Assembly (NCBI GenBank): GCA_031431035.1
Contig: JANPCR010000334.1
Coordinates: forward strand, 1-6,346
Length of the DNA stretch: 6,346 bases
Reading direction: 5' to 3'
Origin: JANYCG01 sp031431035
GTDB taxonomy: Bacteria > Pseudomonadota > Gammaproteobacteria > Burkholderiales > Burkholderiaceae_C
Shown: positions 1 to 5,454 of the stretch, piece after piece
Layout: each line of letters opens with the position of its first letter
Position numbering within the stretch: the stretch's first letter is position 1
The notes under the pieces: model-generated
What the model was told of the DNA's origin: nothing
The model's database searches: none
The model's input: only the letters and a program-made list of their open reading frames with translations
Position numbers and translations under genes: made by a program

Positions 1-106
1 TGGCGGGTTGGGTGCGCGCCTTGACAGCGCGTTAAATCAGGGTTGAGTCAAGTGCGTCACAGGGCCATTGGCTTCGCAAGCGGCACAATGCAAGTTCCAC
101 CGCACC

Positions 107-111
107 AGGAG
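107..111 (+). promoter_or_regulatory. Ribosome binding site deciding the start at 119
   Basis: AGGAG lies 7 nt before the ATG at 119. It is the strongest Shine-Dalgarno match near the start of the first gene and favours this ATG over an in-frame TTG at 68, which would add 17 residues that do not look like the family. Confidence 0.8.
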
Positions 112-118
112 CTGGCCC

Positions 119-1078
119 ATGGCCTATCAACACCCCGATCCCATTCTTGAAGTCGTGCCGCGCGACCTTAGCGCTTACCGCAAAGGCAACATTGGCATAG
201 ACTACGTCCACCGTTTTGAGTCGGGCAAGCCTGGCCCTCATGTTCTGATCAACGCGTTGACGCATGGCAATGAAATTTGCGGCATGGTGGCGGCCACGCA
301 CCTGCTCGACACGGCGGTGCGGCCCAAAATTGGTACGCTGACAGTTAGTTTTTCCAACGTCGAAGCGTATGAAACTTTTGATGCCGCCAAGCCCTTTGAA
401 TCGCGCCAACTGGTCCACAACTTAAACCGCATTTGGTCGGCTGAGTGGCTGGACGGCCCCCAAGACAGCCCCGAATTGCGACGCGCCCGCGAGTTGCGCC
501 CCGTCGCCGCCGCGGCAAACCACCTGTTGGACATCCACTCCACCAGCCAGGACGTCACGCCGTTTTGGGTCTACCCCGCGTTTGATCGCAATGCAGCCGT
601 GGCATTGGCCATTGGCCAACCTTCTGTGCATTTGGTGATGCCGGGCGGCATGACCTCTGGCACGCCCTTGATTCAGCATGGGCAGCATGGCTTGGCAAGT
701 GGCTTGGGGGCGGCCTTGGTGGTCGAATGTGGGCAGCACTTTTTGCAGTCCAGCGCCAACATGGCCACCGCTGTAACGCTAGACTTTCTAGCCCATTTTG
801 GTTTGATTGACCGGCGAGCCGATGCGGTACCCCAATCACCTTCACCCAATGTGCAAAAACGTTTTGAGTTGCTGCAAACTCACGTCATGAAAACGCTAGA
901 TTTTCGATTCGTGCGTCCCTTGATCGGGTTTGAGACCTTTGCCAAGGGCGAGCTGATCGCCACCGATGGTGACGAAGAACTTCGCGCACCCTGCGACGAT
1001 TGCACCGTGCTGATGCCTGCGCGCCTGGCTTTTGTAGGGCGCGAAGGCGCCTACCTGACGCGCCCTGTGCCCACGTGA
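119..1078 (+). CDS. Succinylglutamate desuccinylase/aspartoacylase family protein (zinc-dependent amidohydrolase)
   Basis: A 319-residue protein of the AstE/AspA zinc carboxypeptidase-like family, cytoplasmic with no signal peptide. Known members cleave N-acyl amino acids (N-succinylglutamate, N-acetylaspartate) using one zinc ion. The expected zinc ligands are visible: H49 and E52 in THGNE, and H140 in LLDIHST. E203 in VVECGQH fits the catalytic glutamate, and NLNR (101-104) fits the substrate-binding Asn-Arg region. Residues from about 240 form the small C-terminal beta domain (FETFAKGELIATDGDEELRAPC). The ATG at 119 was chosen for its AGGAG site. No other arginine-catabolism (ast) gene is nearby, so a role in the AST pathway is unsupported and the true substrate is unknown. 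The family call is firm, the substrate is not. It appears to stand alone, with 225 bp separating it from the next gene. Confidence 0.87.
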   Translation: MAYQHPDPILEVVPRDLSAYRKGNIGIDYVHRFESGKPGPHVLINALTHGNEICGMVAATHLLDTAVRPKIGTLTVSFSNVEAYETFDAAKPFESRQLVHNLNRIWSAEWLDGPQDSPELRRARELRPVAAAANHLLDIHSTSQDVTPFWVYPAFDRNAAVALAIGQPSVHLVMPGGMTSGTPLIQHGQHGLASGLGAALVVECGQHFLQSSANMATAVTLDFLAHFGLIDRRADAVPQSPSPNVQKRFELLQTHVMKTLDFRFVRPLIGFETFAKGELIATDGDEELRAPCDDCTVLMPARLAFVGREGAYLTRPVPT

Positions 1079-1119
1079 CCCGTGTAAACGCTTAGCGGTT
1101 GCCCGTTCGAAGAAAATCG

Positions 1120-1149
1120 TCAAATTTACCACAATTGTGGTAAATTTGA
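1120..1149. repeat. Perfect 30-bp palindrome, possible operator
   Basis: The left arm TCAAATTTACCACAA (1120-1134) is followed directly by its exact reverse complement TTGTGGTAAATTTGA (1135-1149), with no spacer and no mismatch. The next bases outward (G1119, G1150) do not pair. It begins 41 bp after the stop of the desuccinylase-like gene and ends 154 bp before the SRAP start. As RNA it could form a 13-bp stem with an AAUU loop, but no U-run follows directly on the + strand and only a short TTTT lies beyond it on the - strand, so it is a poor intrinsic terminator. A binding site for a dimeric or tetrameric regulator is an alternative. The regulator is unidentified. Confidence 0.75.
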
Positions 1150-1152
1150 GAG

Positions 1153-1166
1153 AAAAAGCGCTTTTT
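1153..1166. repeat. Short A-tract/T-tract palindrome
   Basis: AAAAAGCGCTTTTT is a perfect 14-bp palindrome (one further T follows) three bases after the 30-bp palindrome. An A-run, a GC core and a T-run recall a bidirectional terminator, but the GCGC core is too short for a stable stem on its own. It may act together with the larger palindrome. Confidence 0.4.
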
Positions 1167-1177
1167 TCGGAAAAACT

Positions 1178-1254
1178 GAATAAAATGTGCTTCTAGCTCT
1201 CGTATTATATAAATAGTATGCTATATAAAATATAGCAAAGTGATGCTAGTTTGA
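1178..1254 (+). repeat. Dispersed intergenic repeat, copy 1
   Basis: Bases 1178-1239 align without gaps to 5302-5363 with 47 of 62 positions identical by hand count. The core TCTAGCTCTC is identical in both copies, and TAGTTTGA recurs downstream (1247-1254 here, 5374-5381 there) after a 3-nt length difference. An internal inverted repeat GCTATAT-AAA-ATATAGC spans 1220-1236. The element is very AT-rich and lies wholly between genes. It has no coding potential and no visible flanking target duplication. It could be a small non-autonomous element, a repeated structural signal, or AT-rich promoter DNA under similar constraint. Confidence 0.6.
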
Positions 1255-1256
1255 CA
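1251..1256 (+). promoter_or_regulatory. Candidate -35 box upstream of the SRAP gene
   Basis: A consensus TTGACA lies 47 bp before the SRAP start, at the downstream edge of dispersed-repeat copy 1. At the expected 16-18 bp spacing the -10 candidates (TTGCCA, TGCCAA) are poor, so the promoter call is weak. TATA-rich sequence at 1203-1235 is an alternative. Confidence 0.25.
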
Positions 1257-1303
1257 ATCACTTGGGGTTGCTTTGCCAACCGCCCATTTGCCACAATACA
1301 GCC

Positions 1304-2116
1304 ATGTGCACCAACTACACCCCCACCGCGCGTGACCGCTTTAGGGCCGCACAGCTGGGGGTTTTGCATTGGCCGCAAAGTGATTGGCCGAGCGAGGTTT
1401 TTCCGGGCTATGAAGCGCCCATCGTGGTGCGGGGCGCGGTACGGGCTGGCTCAGGTTCGACTGCCTTAGGTTCCGCTGCAATAGGCGACGCGCTTCAGTT
1501 CGAAACGCAATTGGCCCGTTTCGGCTTGGTGCCGCGTTGGTGCCGTGACCGTGCGCATGCCAACGCTATCGCCAAAGGCACGTACAACGCCCGCAGCGAA
1601 ACCGTGAGCGACAAGCCCAGTTTTCGCAGCGCGTGGCGGGATCGCCAATGGGCGCTCGTGCCCATGGAAAGTTACTTCGACCCCTGCTGGGAAACTGGGC
1701 AAGCCGTGCGGTGGCGTATTGCCCGCGCTGACGGTACCGCCATGGCTTGCGCAGGCGTGTGGGAGCGTTGGCGCGACCCAGCAAGCAACGATGTGGTGGC
1801 CAGTTTCAGCTTGCTCACCGTCAATTCAGACCACCACCCGCTCACTCGACGCATGCACCGCGTGGGCGATGAAAAACGCATGCCGGTCATTGTCAATCCG
1901 GCCGATTTTGAAGCCTGGCTCCATGCCAGCCCAGCGGATGCCCTGGCCCTAATCCACGGGTCTACCGAGATTGAACTGGTCGGCGAACCCGCACCCAAAG
2001 CACCGAAAACAAGCCTTGACGCCGCACCCCTAACGAGAGGTAAAACGGCAGCCACATCGACCGCTGCTAAACAGCCAAAAAAGCCGGTTCCCACGACTGG
2101 CGACCTGTTTGAATGA
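1304..2116 (+). CDS. SRAP-domain protein (YedK/HMCES family), abasic-site DNA-protein crosslinking
   Basis: A 270-residue SRAP (SOS response-associated peptidase) family protein. Characterised members bind single-stranded DNA and use the amine and thiol of Cys2, exposed after Met removal, to crosslink covalently to abasic sites and shield them. Here the ATG at 1304 places Cys2 correctly (MCTNYTP), which decides the start over a TTG at 1262. N95 in YNARSE matches the conserved Asn, H185 in RRMHRV matches the active-site His, and GLVPRW (74-79) is a typical SRAP motif. Where family members usually have a Glu in a (F/Y)E(W/P) motif, this protein has Asp (D126 in SYFDP). The region after about residue 228 is a Lys/Ala/Pro-rich linker ending TTGDLFE. 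No good Shine-Dalgarno site precedes the start. The next gene follows after 19 bp, suggesting an operon. Confidence 0.93.
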   Translation: MCTNYTPTARDRFRAAQLGVLHWPQSDWPSEVFPGYEAPIVVRGAVRAGSGSTALGSAAIGDALQFETQLARFGLVPRWCRDRAHANAIAKGTYNARSETVSDKPSFRSAWRDRQWALVPMESYFDPCWETGQAVRWRIARADGTAMACAGVWERWRDPASNDVVASFSLLTVNSDHHPLTRRMHRVGDEKRMPVIVNPADFEAWLHASPADALALIHGSTEIELVGEPAPKAPKTSLDAAPLTRGKTAATSTAAKQPKKPVPTTGDLFE

Positions 2117-2135
2117 CCTATTTCGAAAGCACGAT

Positions 2136-2744
2136 ATGCCCCGCCTAAACCCCTTGCCACCTGAAGCCACGCCCGACTTGAAGTCCCACTTTGACTTCTT
2201 TTTGGGAACCCTCGGCTTCACGCCCAACAGCGTGCTGACCATGCAACGCAAGCCGCGCATCGTGCAGGCTTTTGCGCAATTGAATGCAGCGGTGATGGAC
2301 CCGGCAGGCGAGGTTGATGTGGGTTTTCGCAGGCTGGTGGGCCATGTCGTCAGCAAGGTGGCGGGCTGCCTGTATTGCCAAGCGCACACGCTTTTGGGGG
2401 CGCACAACTTTGGCGTGAGCGACGCCAAACTGGCCGATGTGTGGAGCTATGCCACCAGCCCGCTTTACAGCGAACGTGAGCGCCTGGCGCTGGACTTTGC
2501 TTTGGCAGCCGCAGCGCAGCCCAACGCCGTGACTGATGCGCAGTTTTTGCAACTGCAACAGCATTGGAGCGACACCGAGATTGTGGAGCTGCTCGCTGTA
2601 GTGTCGATGTTCGCGTTTTTAAACCGCTGGAACGACACCATGGCCACGCCGCTTGAGGCCAAGGCGATTGCGGTTGCCACGAAGGCCTTGGGCGATAAAG
2701 GCTGGTCAGCTGGCAAGCACGCGGGTTTTGTCCAGCCAGGCTGA
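2136..2744 (+). CDS. Carboxymuconolactone decarboxylase/AhpD-like family protein
   Basis: A 202-residue all-helical protein of the AhpD-like alkylhydroperoxidase / carboxymuconolactone decarboxylase superfamily. Family members form oligomers whose CxxC pair and nearby His reduce peroxides or relay electrons to peroxiredoxins. The motif is visible as C78-L-Y-C81-Q-A-H84 (GCLYCQAHT). The second helical half (YSERERLALDFALA...EIVELLAVVSMFAFLNRWND) is typical of the 'peroxidase-related enzyme' branch. No signal peptide is seen, so it is probably cytoplasmic. The ATG at 2136 gives the family-like N-terminus PLPPEATPDLKSHF. A TTG at 2109 would overlap the SRAP gene and is less likely. The upstream ribosome site is weak (GAAAG), consistent with coupling to the SRAP gene 19 bp away. 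Its last 39 bp overlap the convergent hydrolase gene. The physiological substrate cannot be read from sequence. Confidence 0.9.
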   Translation: MPRLNPLPPEATPDLKSHFDFFLGTLGFTPNSVLTMQRKPRIVQAFAQLNAAVMDPAGEVDVGFRRLVGHVVSKVAGCLYCQAHTLLGAHNFGVSDAKLADVWSYATSPLYSERERLALDFALAAAAQPNAVTDAQFLQLQQHWSDTEIVELLAVVSMFAFLNRWNDTMATPLEAKAIAVATKALGDKGWSAGKHAGFVQPG

Positions 2745-3644
2745 TACGCAAGCGTTAAATTCTGCTGGCTTTTGCACCATCACCCAATGGCCCGTGTCAA
2801 AGGCCTGAACTTCGCAGTGGGTGCGTGCGGCCACGTCAGCCAGCCATTGGGGCGACTGAAACATAAAGGGTTTACGCTTCCCATAGATGTAAAGCATGGG
2901 CCAAATGGGCTTGACTTTGCTGGCTAGTTTGAATCCGCCCGCAGTTTGGAACCAAGTCATGGCATAGGGGTAGTTCATGGCCCAACCTATGCTGGATGGC
3001 TCGGTGCGGCAGCCAATGGTGTGGGCCATCCAACGCGTCATGCGATCGGCCAGCGACGGGCTTGCATAGCGGCCCACCTGCCAGGCCACCGCCAGCCAAA
3101 ATTGGTAGACAAAAACTGACAATTTGGCGGTCGCGCTCAATGACTTGATATAAGTGCCGCTGTTGTGGTCGCCAATGTCTACCGCCAACACCCGGGCAAC
3201 GCGGGTTGGGTGGCGATTGGCGAATTCATAGCCAAAAATGCAACCCCAATCGTGCAACAGCAAGGTCACCGGTGCGTTTGGGCTTACGGCGTTGGCAATC
3301 GACGCGATGAGCGCCACCATATCGGCCAGTGACGTGGCTTGCCCTGTACTTTTGCGCCCACTGTGCCCGCTCGGCCTGCCTTGCCCAAGGTCAAAACCTG
3401 GCAGCGTGAAACGCACGCAGCGGTATTGACCTTGCAGGGCACTCGCGGTGTTGTCCCACAACTGAAGCGAGTCGGGCCAGCCGTGAACCATCAAGACGGT
3501 GTGTGGCCCAGCGCCCTCAATCAGCACGTCCACGCCTGCGATGGTTTGCCAGATGGCAGCAGAGGGTGCCGAAGCCACTGGCGTGGTGGAAACGGAAGGG
3601 GCAGCAGCGCCAGACGGGCGCGCAGTAGGCTGAGGAATTTGCAT
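2706..3644 (-). CDS. Alpha/beta hydrolase with Asp nucleophile (epoxide hydrolase/dehalogenase-like)
   Basis: A 312-residue alpha/beta-hydrolase-fold protein. The oxyanion-hole motif HGWPDS is at 54-59 and the nucleophile elbow LLLHDWGC at 128-135, giving D132 as nucleophile, as in epoxide hydrolases and haloalkane dehalogenases rather than serine esterases. The general-base His is H286 in FDTGHWVMVQKP. The usual acid after strand 7 is replaced by YGKRKPFMF (Lys at 258), while D156 in VLAVDIGDHN after strand 6 could supply it. Residues 1-30 are a Pro/Ala/Ser-rich stretch without a hydrophobic core, so not a clear signal peptide. The ATG at 3644 was chosen with only a weak GAGA site. A GTG at 3695 would lengthen it, and the true start might lie inside the low-complexity stretch. 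It is divergent from the next gene and convergent with the AhpD-like gene. Substrate unknown. Confidence 0.88.
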   Translation of the reverse strand: MQIPQPTARPSGAAAPSVSTTPVASAPSAAIWQTIAGVDVLIEGAGPHTVLMVHGWPDSLQLWDNTASALQGQYRCVRFTLPGFDLGQGRPSGHSGRKSTGQATSLADMVALIASIANAVSPNAPVTLLLHDWGCIFGYEFANRHPTRVARVLAVDIGDHNSGTYIKSLSATAKLSVFVYQFWLAVAWQVGRYASPSLADRMTRWMAHTIGCRTEPSSIGWAMNYPYAMTWFQTAGGFKLASKVKPIWPMLYIYGKRKPFMFQSPQWLADVAARTHCEVQAFDTGHWVMVQKPAEFNACVSAWLDKTRVLAS

Positions 3645-3702
3645 GATCTCATTTTGGCCTGAAACTTGACCGGAAATTTTCGCGCAAGGGGTCACTTTGA
3701 TC

Positions 3703-3731
3703 GCTTGTGCGAATTGGGTTCAAGCTTGTGC
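3703..3731 (+). repeat. Two direct copies of GCTTGTGC 21 bp apart
   Basis: GCTTGTGC occurs at 3703-3710 and again at 3724-3731 in the 99-bp divergent region between the hydrolase and the unknown-function gene. The 21-bp spacing is about two helical turns. The second copy overlaps the small palindrome CAAGCTTG (3721-3728). It could be a tandem regulator site, but chance is possible. Confidence 0.25.
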
Positions 3732-3743
3732 CAAGATAGCGCC

Positions 3744-4724
3744 ATGCTCATACCCAATCACGTTTTGGATTTAACGGTTGACCCGATTGCCCACCCGCGC
3801 GGGCTGGCGTACCTGAGCGCCGCAAGCGGGCTGGTGCGGGTGCAAAGCGGCCCCGACAGCCGGTTGTATGTGGTGGCCGACGACGAACTGCATTTAGGCG
3901 TTTTGCAAGATGTGCCGGATGGCGCTGCCAAAGTGGCCCCAAAGGCGGCGGCCTCGGGTCATCACGTTCAGTTGGTTCGCCTGTTTGAAGGCAAATTGCC
4001 CAAATACAAGCTGAAGCGCAAAAAGGAAAAGCCAGATTTGGAAACCCTCGCTTTGCTGCCCGCCTTTGCCGGATGCCCTGTGGGTGCTTTGCTGGCCCTG
4101 GGCTCAGGCTCCAGAGCGTCGCGCGAAACGGGAGTTTTGATTTCTCTGGACGCTGATGGTTTGGTTACCGAGCGCATTTCCCATATTGATTTGTCCGAGC
4201 TTTACGCCCCCTTGCGCAACCGTTTTGTGGATCTGAACATTGAAGGCGCGTTCATTGCCAGTGGCGAACTGCGGCTGCTGCAGCGGGGCAACAAGGGAAA
4301 TGCCGCCAGTGCCTGCATCAGCTTTGACTGGAACCATGTGGCCGCTTGGCTGGCTGGCCAGCGTAAGCAAGCTCCCGCTGCCAAAAACATCCAAGTGATT
4401 GACTTGGGAGCCGTCGACGGCGTGCCCTTGAGCCTGACAGACGGCGCGCCGCTGGCTGGTGGGGCGTGGGCATTTTGTGCCGTGGCCGAAAACACTGACG
4501 ACAGCTTTGCGGACGGCCCCTGCGCCGCCAGCGCAGTGGGGGTGGTGAATGCAAGCGGCCAGGTTGTGGTGATCAAACAGCTGCAAGGCGCCCCCAAAGT
4601 AGAGGGCTTGGCAGTCCTACAAAGCGCTGCAGACTTGGTGATCAGCCTGGTGACCGATGCCGACGACCCCAGCGTGCCGTCCAGCCTGCTGCGGGTGCGG
4701 TTGGATTGGCCTGGTCAGCCCTGA
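3744..4724 (+). CDS. Protein of unknown function, probable beta-propeller-like (DUF6929-like)
   Basis: A 326-residue protein with no signal peptide or membrane segment. I do not recognise a characterised function. It resembles the DUF6929 type of bacterial protein from memory, which cannot be confirmed here. Short strand-turn units recur (RGLAYLS, SRLYVVADDELHLGVL, LLALGSGS, GVLISLDADG, DLNIEGAFIASGELRLLQRG, VVVIKQLQGAPKVEGLAV), and GLAYL, IEGAF and VEGLAV could be blade-like repeats, suggesting a beta-propeller. A basic stretch PKYKLKRKKEKP lies near residues 90-101. The ATG at 3744 was preferred because it yields LDLTVDPIAHPRGLAYL close to the N-terminus. An in-frame upstream start at 3666 would add 26 residues. 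No clear ribosome site is present. It diverges from the hydrolase and overlaps the 3' end of the regulator gene by 10 bp. Confidence 0.75.
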   Translation: MLIPNHVLDLTVDPIAHPRGLAYLSAASGLVRVQSGPDSRLYVVADDELHLGVLQDVPDGAAKVAPKAAASGHHVQLVRLFEGKLPKYKLKRKKEKPDLETLALLPAFAGCPVGALLALGSGSRASRETGVLISLDADGLVTERISHIDLSELYAPLRNRFVDLNIEGAFIASGELRLLQRGNKGNAASACISFDWNHVAAWLAGQRKQAPAAKNIQVIDLGAVDGVPLSLTDGAPLAGGAWAFCAVAENTDDSFADGPCAASAVGVVNASGQVVVIKQLQGAPKVEGLAVLQSAADLVISLVTDADDPSVPSSLLRVRLDWPGQP

Positions 4725-5245
4725 ATGGATTCGCCATTGAGCCGCTGTACCAAGGCCCGCAGCTCGTAAAAAACCGGCGATTCAGTGTTGGCTTGGTAGT
4801 ATTTTTTGCTTAACTTTTGCGTCATCACCAGCAGGTTTGCCTGGGCCAGGGTTGCCAGTTCGCGTTGAACCGAGCCGCTGCCCGCCTGCGCCAGGGCAAT
4901 AATTTCAGTGGTGTAAAAACTGCGCTCTGGCGCGCTAAACAGCACGGCCAACACCCGCTGCCGACCCTTTGAAAACAAGGCGTCTGCAGGGCTTTGCACA
5001 ACCGGTATGGCCAGCTTTGCCAGGCTTTGAGTTGCCGGTTTTGCCCGCGCTTTGGCGCCAGTTTTGGCGACAGTTTTAGCAATCGCTTTAGGGATGGGTT
5101 TGGCAACCGTTTTTGCAGCGGCTTTGGCTTTGACGACAGGTTTTATTAGGACCTTGACTTTGGCTGCAACTTTGCCCGCCACTTTTTTAGCCAGCTTGCT
5201 TGGCAATTTGCCCACTGGTTTGCCTTTAATCGATGATTTTGACAT
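4715..5245 (-). CDS. Winged-helix transcriptional regulator with lysine/alanine-rich H1-like tail
   Basis: A 176-residue DNA-binding protein in two parts. Residues 1-87 are low-complexity Lys/Ala/Val/Pro with no acidic residue at all. From K41 to K69 a lysine falls exactly every fourth position, as in histone-H1-like tails. Residues 88-170 form a winged helix: ALFSKGRQRVLAVLF, then YTTEIIALAQAGSGSVQRELATLAQANLL as the helix-turn-helix (recognition helix about 123-134) and VMTQKLSKKYYQANTESPVFYELRALV as the wing and last helix. Domains of this ArsR-like type are common in proteobacteria. No metal-binding cysteines are present; the protein contains no Cys. It is probably a nucleoid-associated or local regulator. 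An inverted repeat and promoter directly at the start codon suggest autoregulation. No Shine-Dalgarno site separates promoter and ATG. Its 3' end overlaps the convergent gene by 10 bp. Confidence 0.83.
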   Translation of the reverse strand: MSKSSIKGKPVGKLPSKLAKKVAGKVAAKVKVLIKPVVKAKAAAKTVAKPIPKAIAKTVAKTGAKARAKPATQSLAKLAIPVVQSPADALFSKGRQRVLAVLFSAPERSFYTTEIIALAQAGSGSVQRELATLAQANLLVMTQKLSKKYYQANTESPVFYELRALVQRLNGESIQG

Positions 5246-5249
5246 TTAA

Positions 5250-5266
5250 ATACCCAAAATGGGTAT
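5250..5266 (-). promoter_or_regulatory. 17-bp inverted repeat, putative autoregulatory operator
   Basis: On the - strand the site reads ATACCCATTTTGGGTAT: two perfect 6-bp arms around a 5-bp AT spacer. It ends 4 bp before the regulator's ATG and covers the predicted transcription start. A dimeric winged-helix protein bound here would block its own transcription. Assigning the site to the adjacent regulator is inference. Confidence 0.6.
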
Positions 5267-5296
5267 ATTGTACCTTCAAAATCGAATTTTTGACTA
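5267..5296 (-). promoter_or_regulatory. Putative sigma-70 promoter of the winged-helix regulator
   Basis: Reading the - strand, a -10-like TACAAT (5267-5272) is preceded by an 18-bp AT-rich spacer and a -35-like TAGTCA (5291-5296, 4 of 6 consensus bases). Transcription would start near 5260, inside the inverted repeat, leaving a leader of only about 15 nt with no ribosome binding site. Confidence 0.45.
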
Positions 5297-5301
5297 ATTA
5301 T

Positions 5302-5381
5302 GAATCAAATTGGCATCTAGCTCTCATGAAATATCAATAGTTTGCTACTATAAACATAGCAAATGGTTTCGAATAGTTTGA
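5302..5381 (+). repeat. Dispersed intergenic repeat, copy 2
   Basis: This is the partner of 1178-1254, in the same orientation. TCTAGCTCTC (5316-5325) and ATAGCAAA (5356-5363) are identical to copy 1. The inner region has diverged but keeps an inverted repeat TTTGCTA (5341-5347) / TAGCAAA (5357-5363). It lies between the regulator promoter and the 3' end of the heptad-repeat protein gene. Confidence 0.6.
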
Positions 5382-5432
5382 AGCCGGCTCACCCGTTTTC
5401 ACCCCTCAAGCTCGACGGGGCAAGCGGCTTCA
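5379..5432 (-). terminator. Hairpin downstream of the heptad-repeat protein gene, possible terminator
   Basis: TGAAGCCG (5379-5386) pairs with CGGCTTCA (5425-5432), and inside the loop CCCC (5402-5405) can pair with GGGG (5417-5420). It starts 23 bp past the stop of the - strand gene at 5455. No clear U-run follows on the - strand (AAACTATT), so it may be a 3'-end-protecting structure or a factor-dependent end rather than a classical intrinsic terminator. Confidence 0.4.
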
Positions 5433-5454
5433 TTCTCCACCGCCGCTCTCAATC

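Noticed and set aside
1..46. Possible 3' end of an upstream + strand gene
   Set aside because: All three + frames meet a stop within the first 46 bases (tails such as AGWVRALTAR or GGLGARLDSALNQG), and nothing recognisable can be assigned from so few residues.
68..118. Upstream TTG start extending the desuccinylase-like protein
   Set aside because: The extension has no ribosome site and no family-like sequence, whereas the ATG at 119 has AGGAG at good spacing.
1120..1167. Classical intrinsic terminator for the desuccinylase-like gene
   Set aside because: The large hairpin is not followed directly by a U-run, and the hairpin that is followed by T6 has only a 4-bp GC core. It remains possible but not supported enough to call.
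3645..3695. Upstream GTG start extending the alpha/beta hydrolase
   Set aside because: The extra 17 residues show no homology signal, and the protein already has a non-conserved N-terminal stretch after the ATG at 3644.
5052..5249. + strand reading frame opposite the lysine-rich tail, giving an alanine/leucine-rich peptide that looks membrane-like
   Set aside because: It is the mirror of the Lys/Ala codon repeats of the regulator on the - strand and has no ribosome site or family resemblance.
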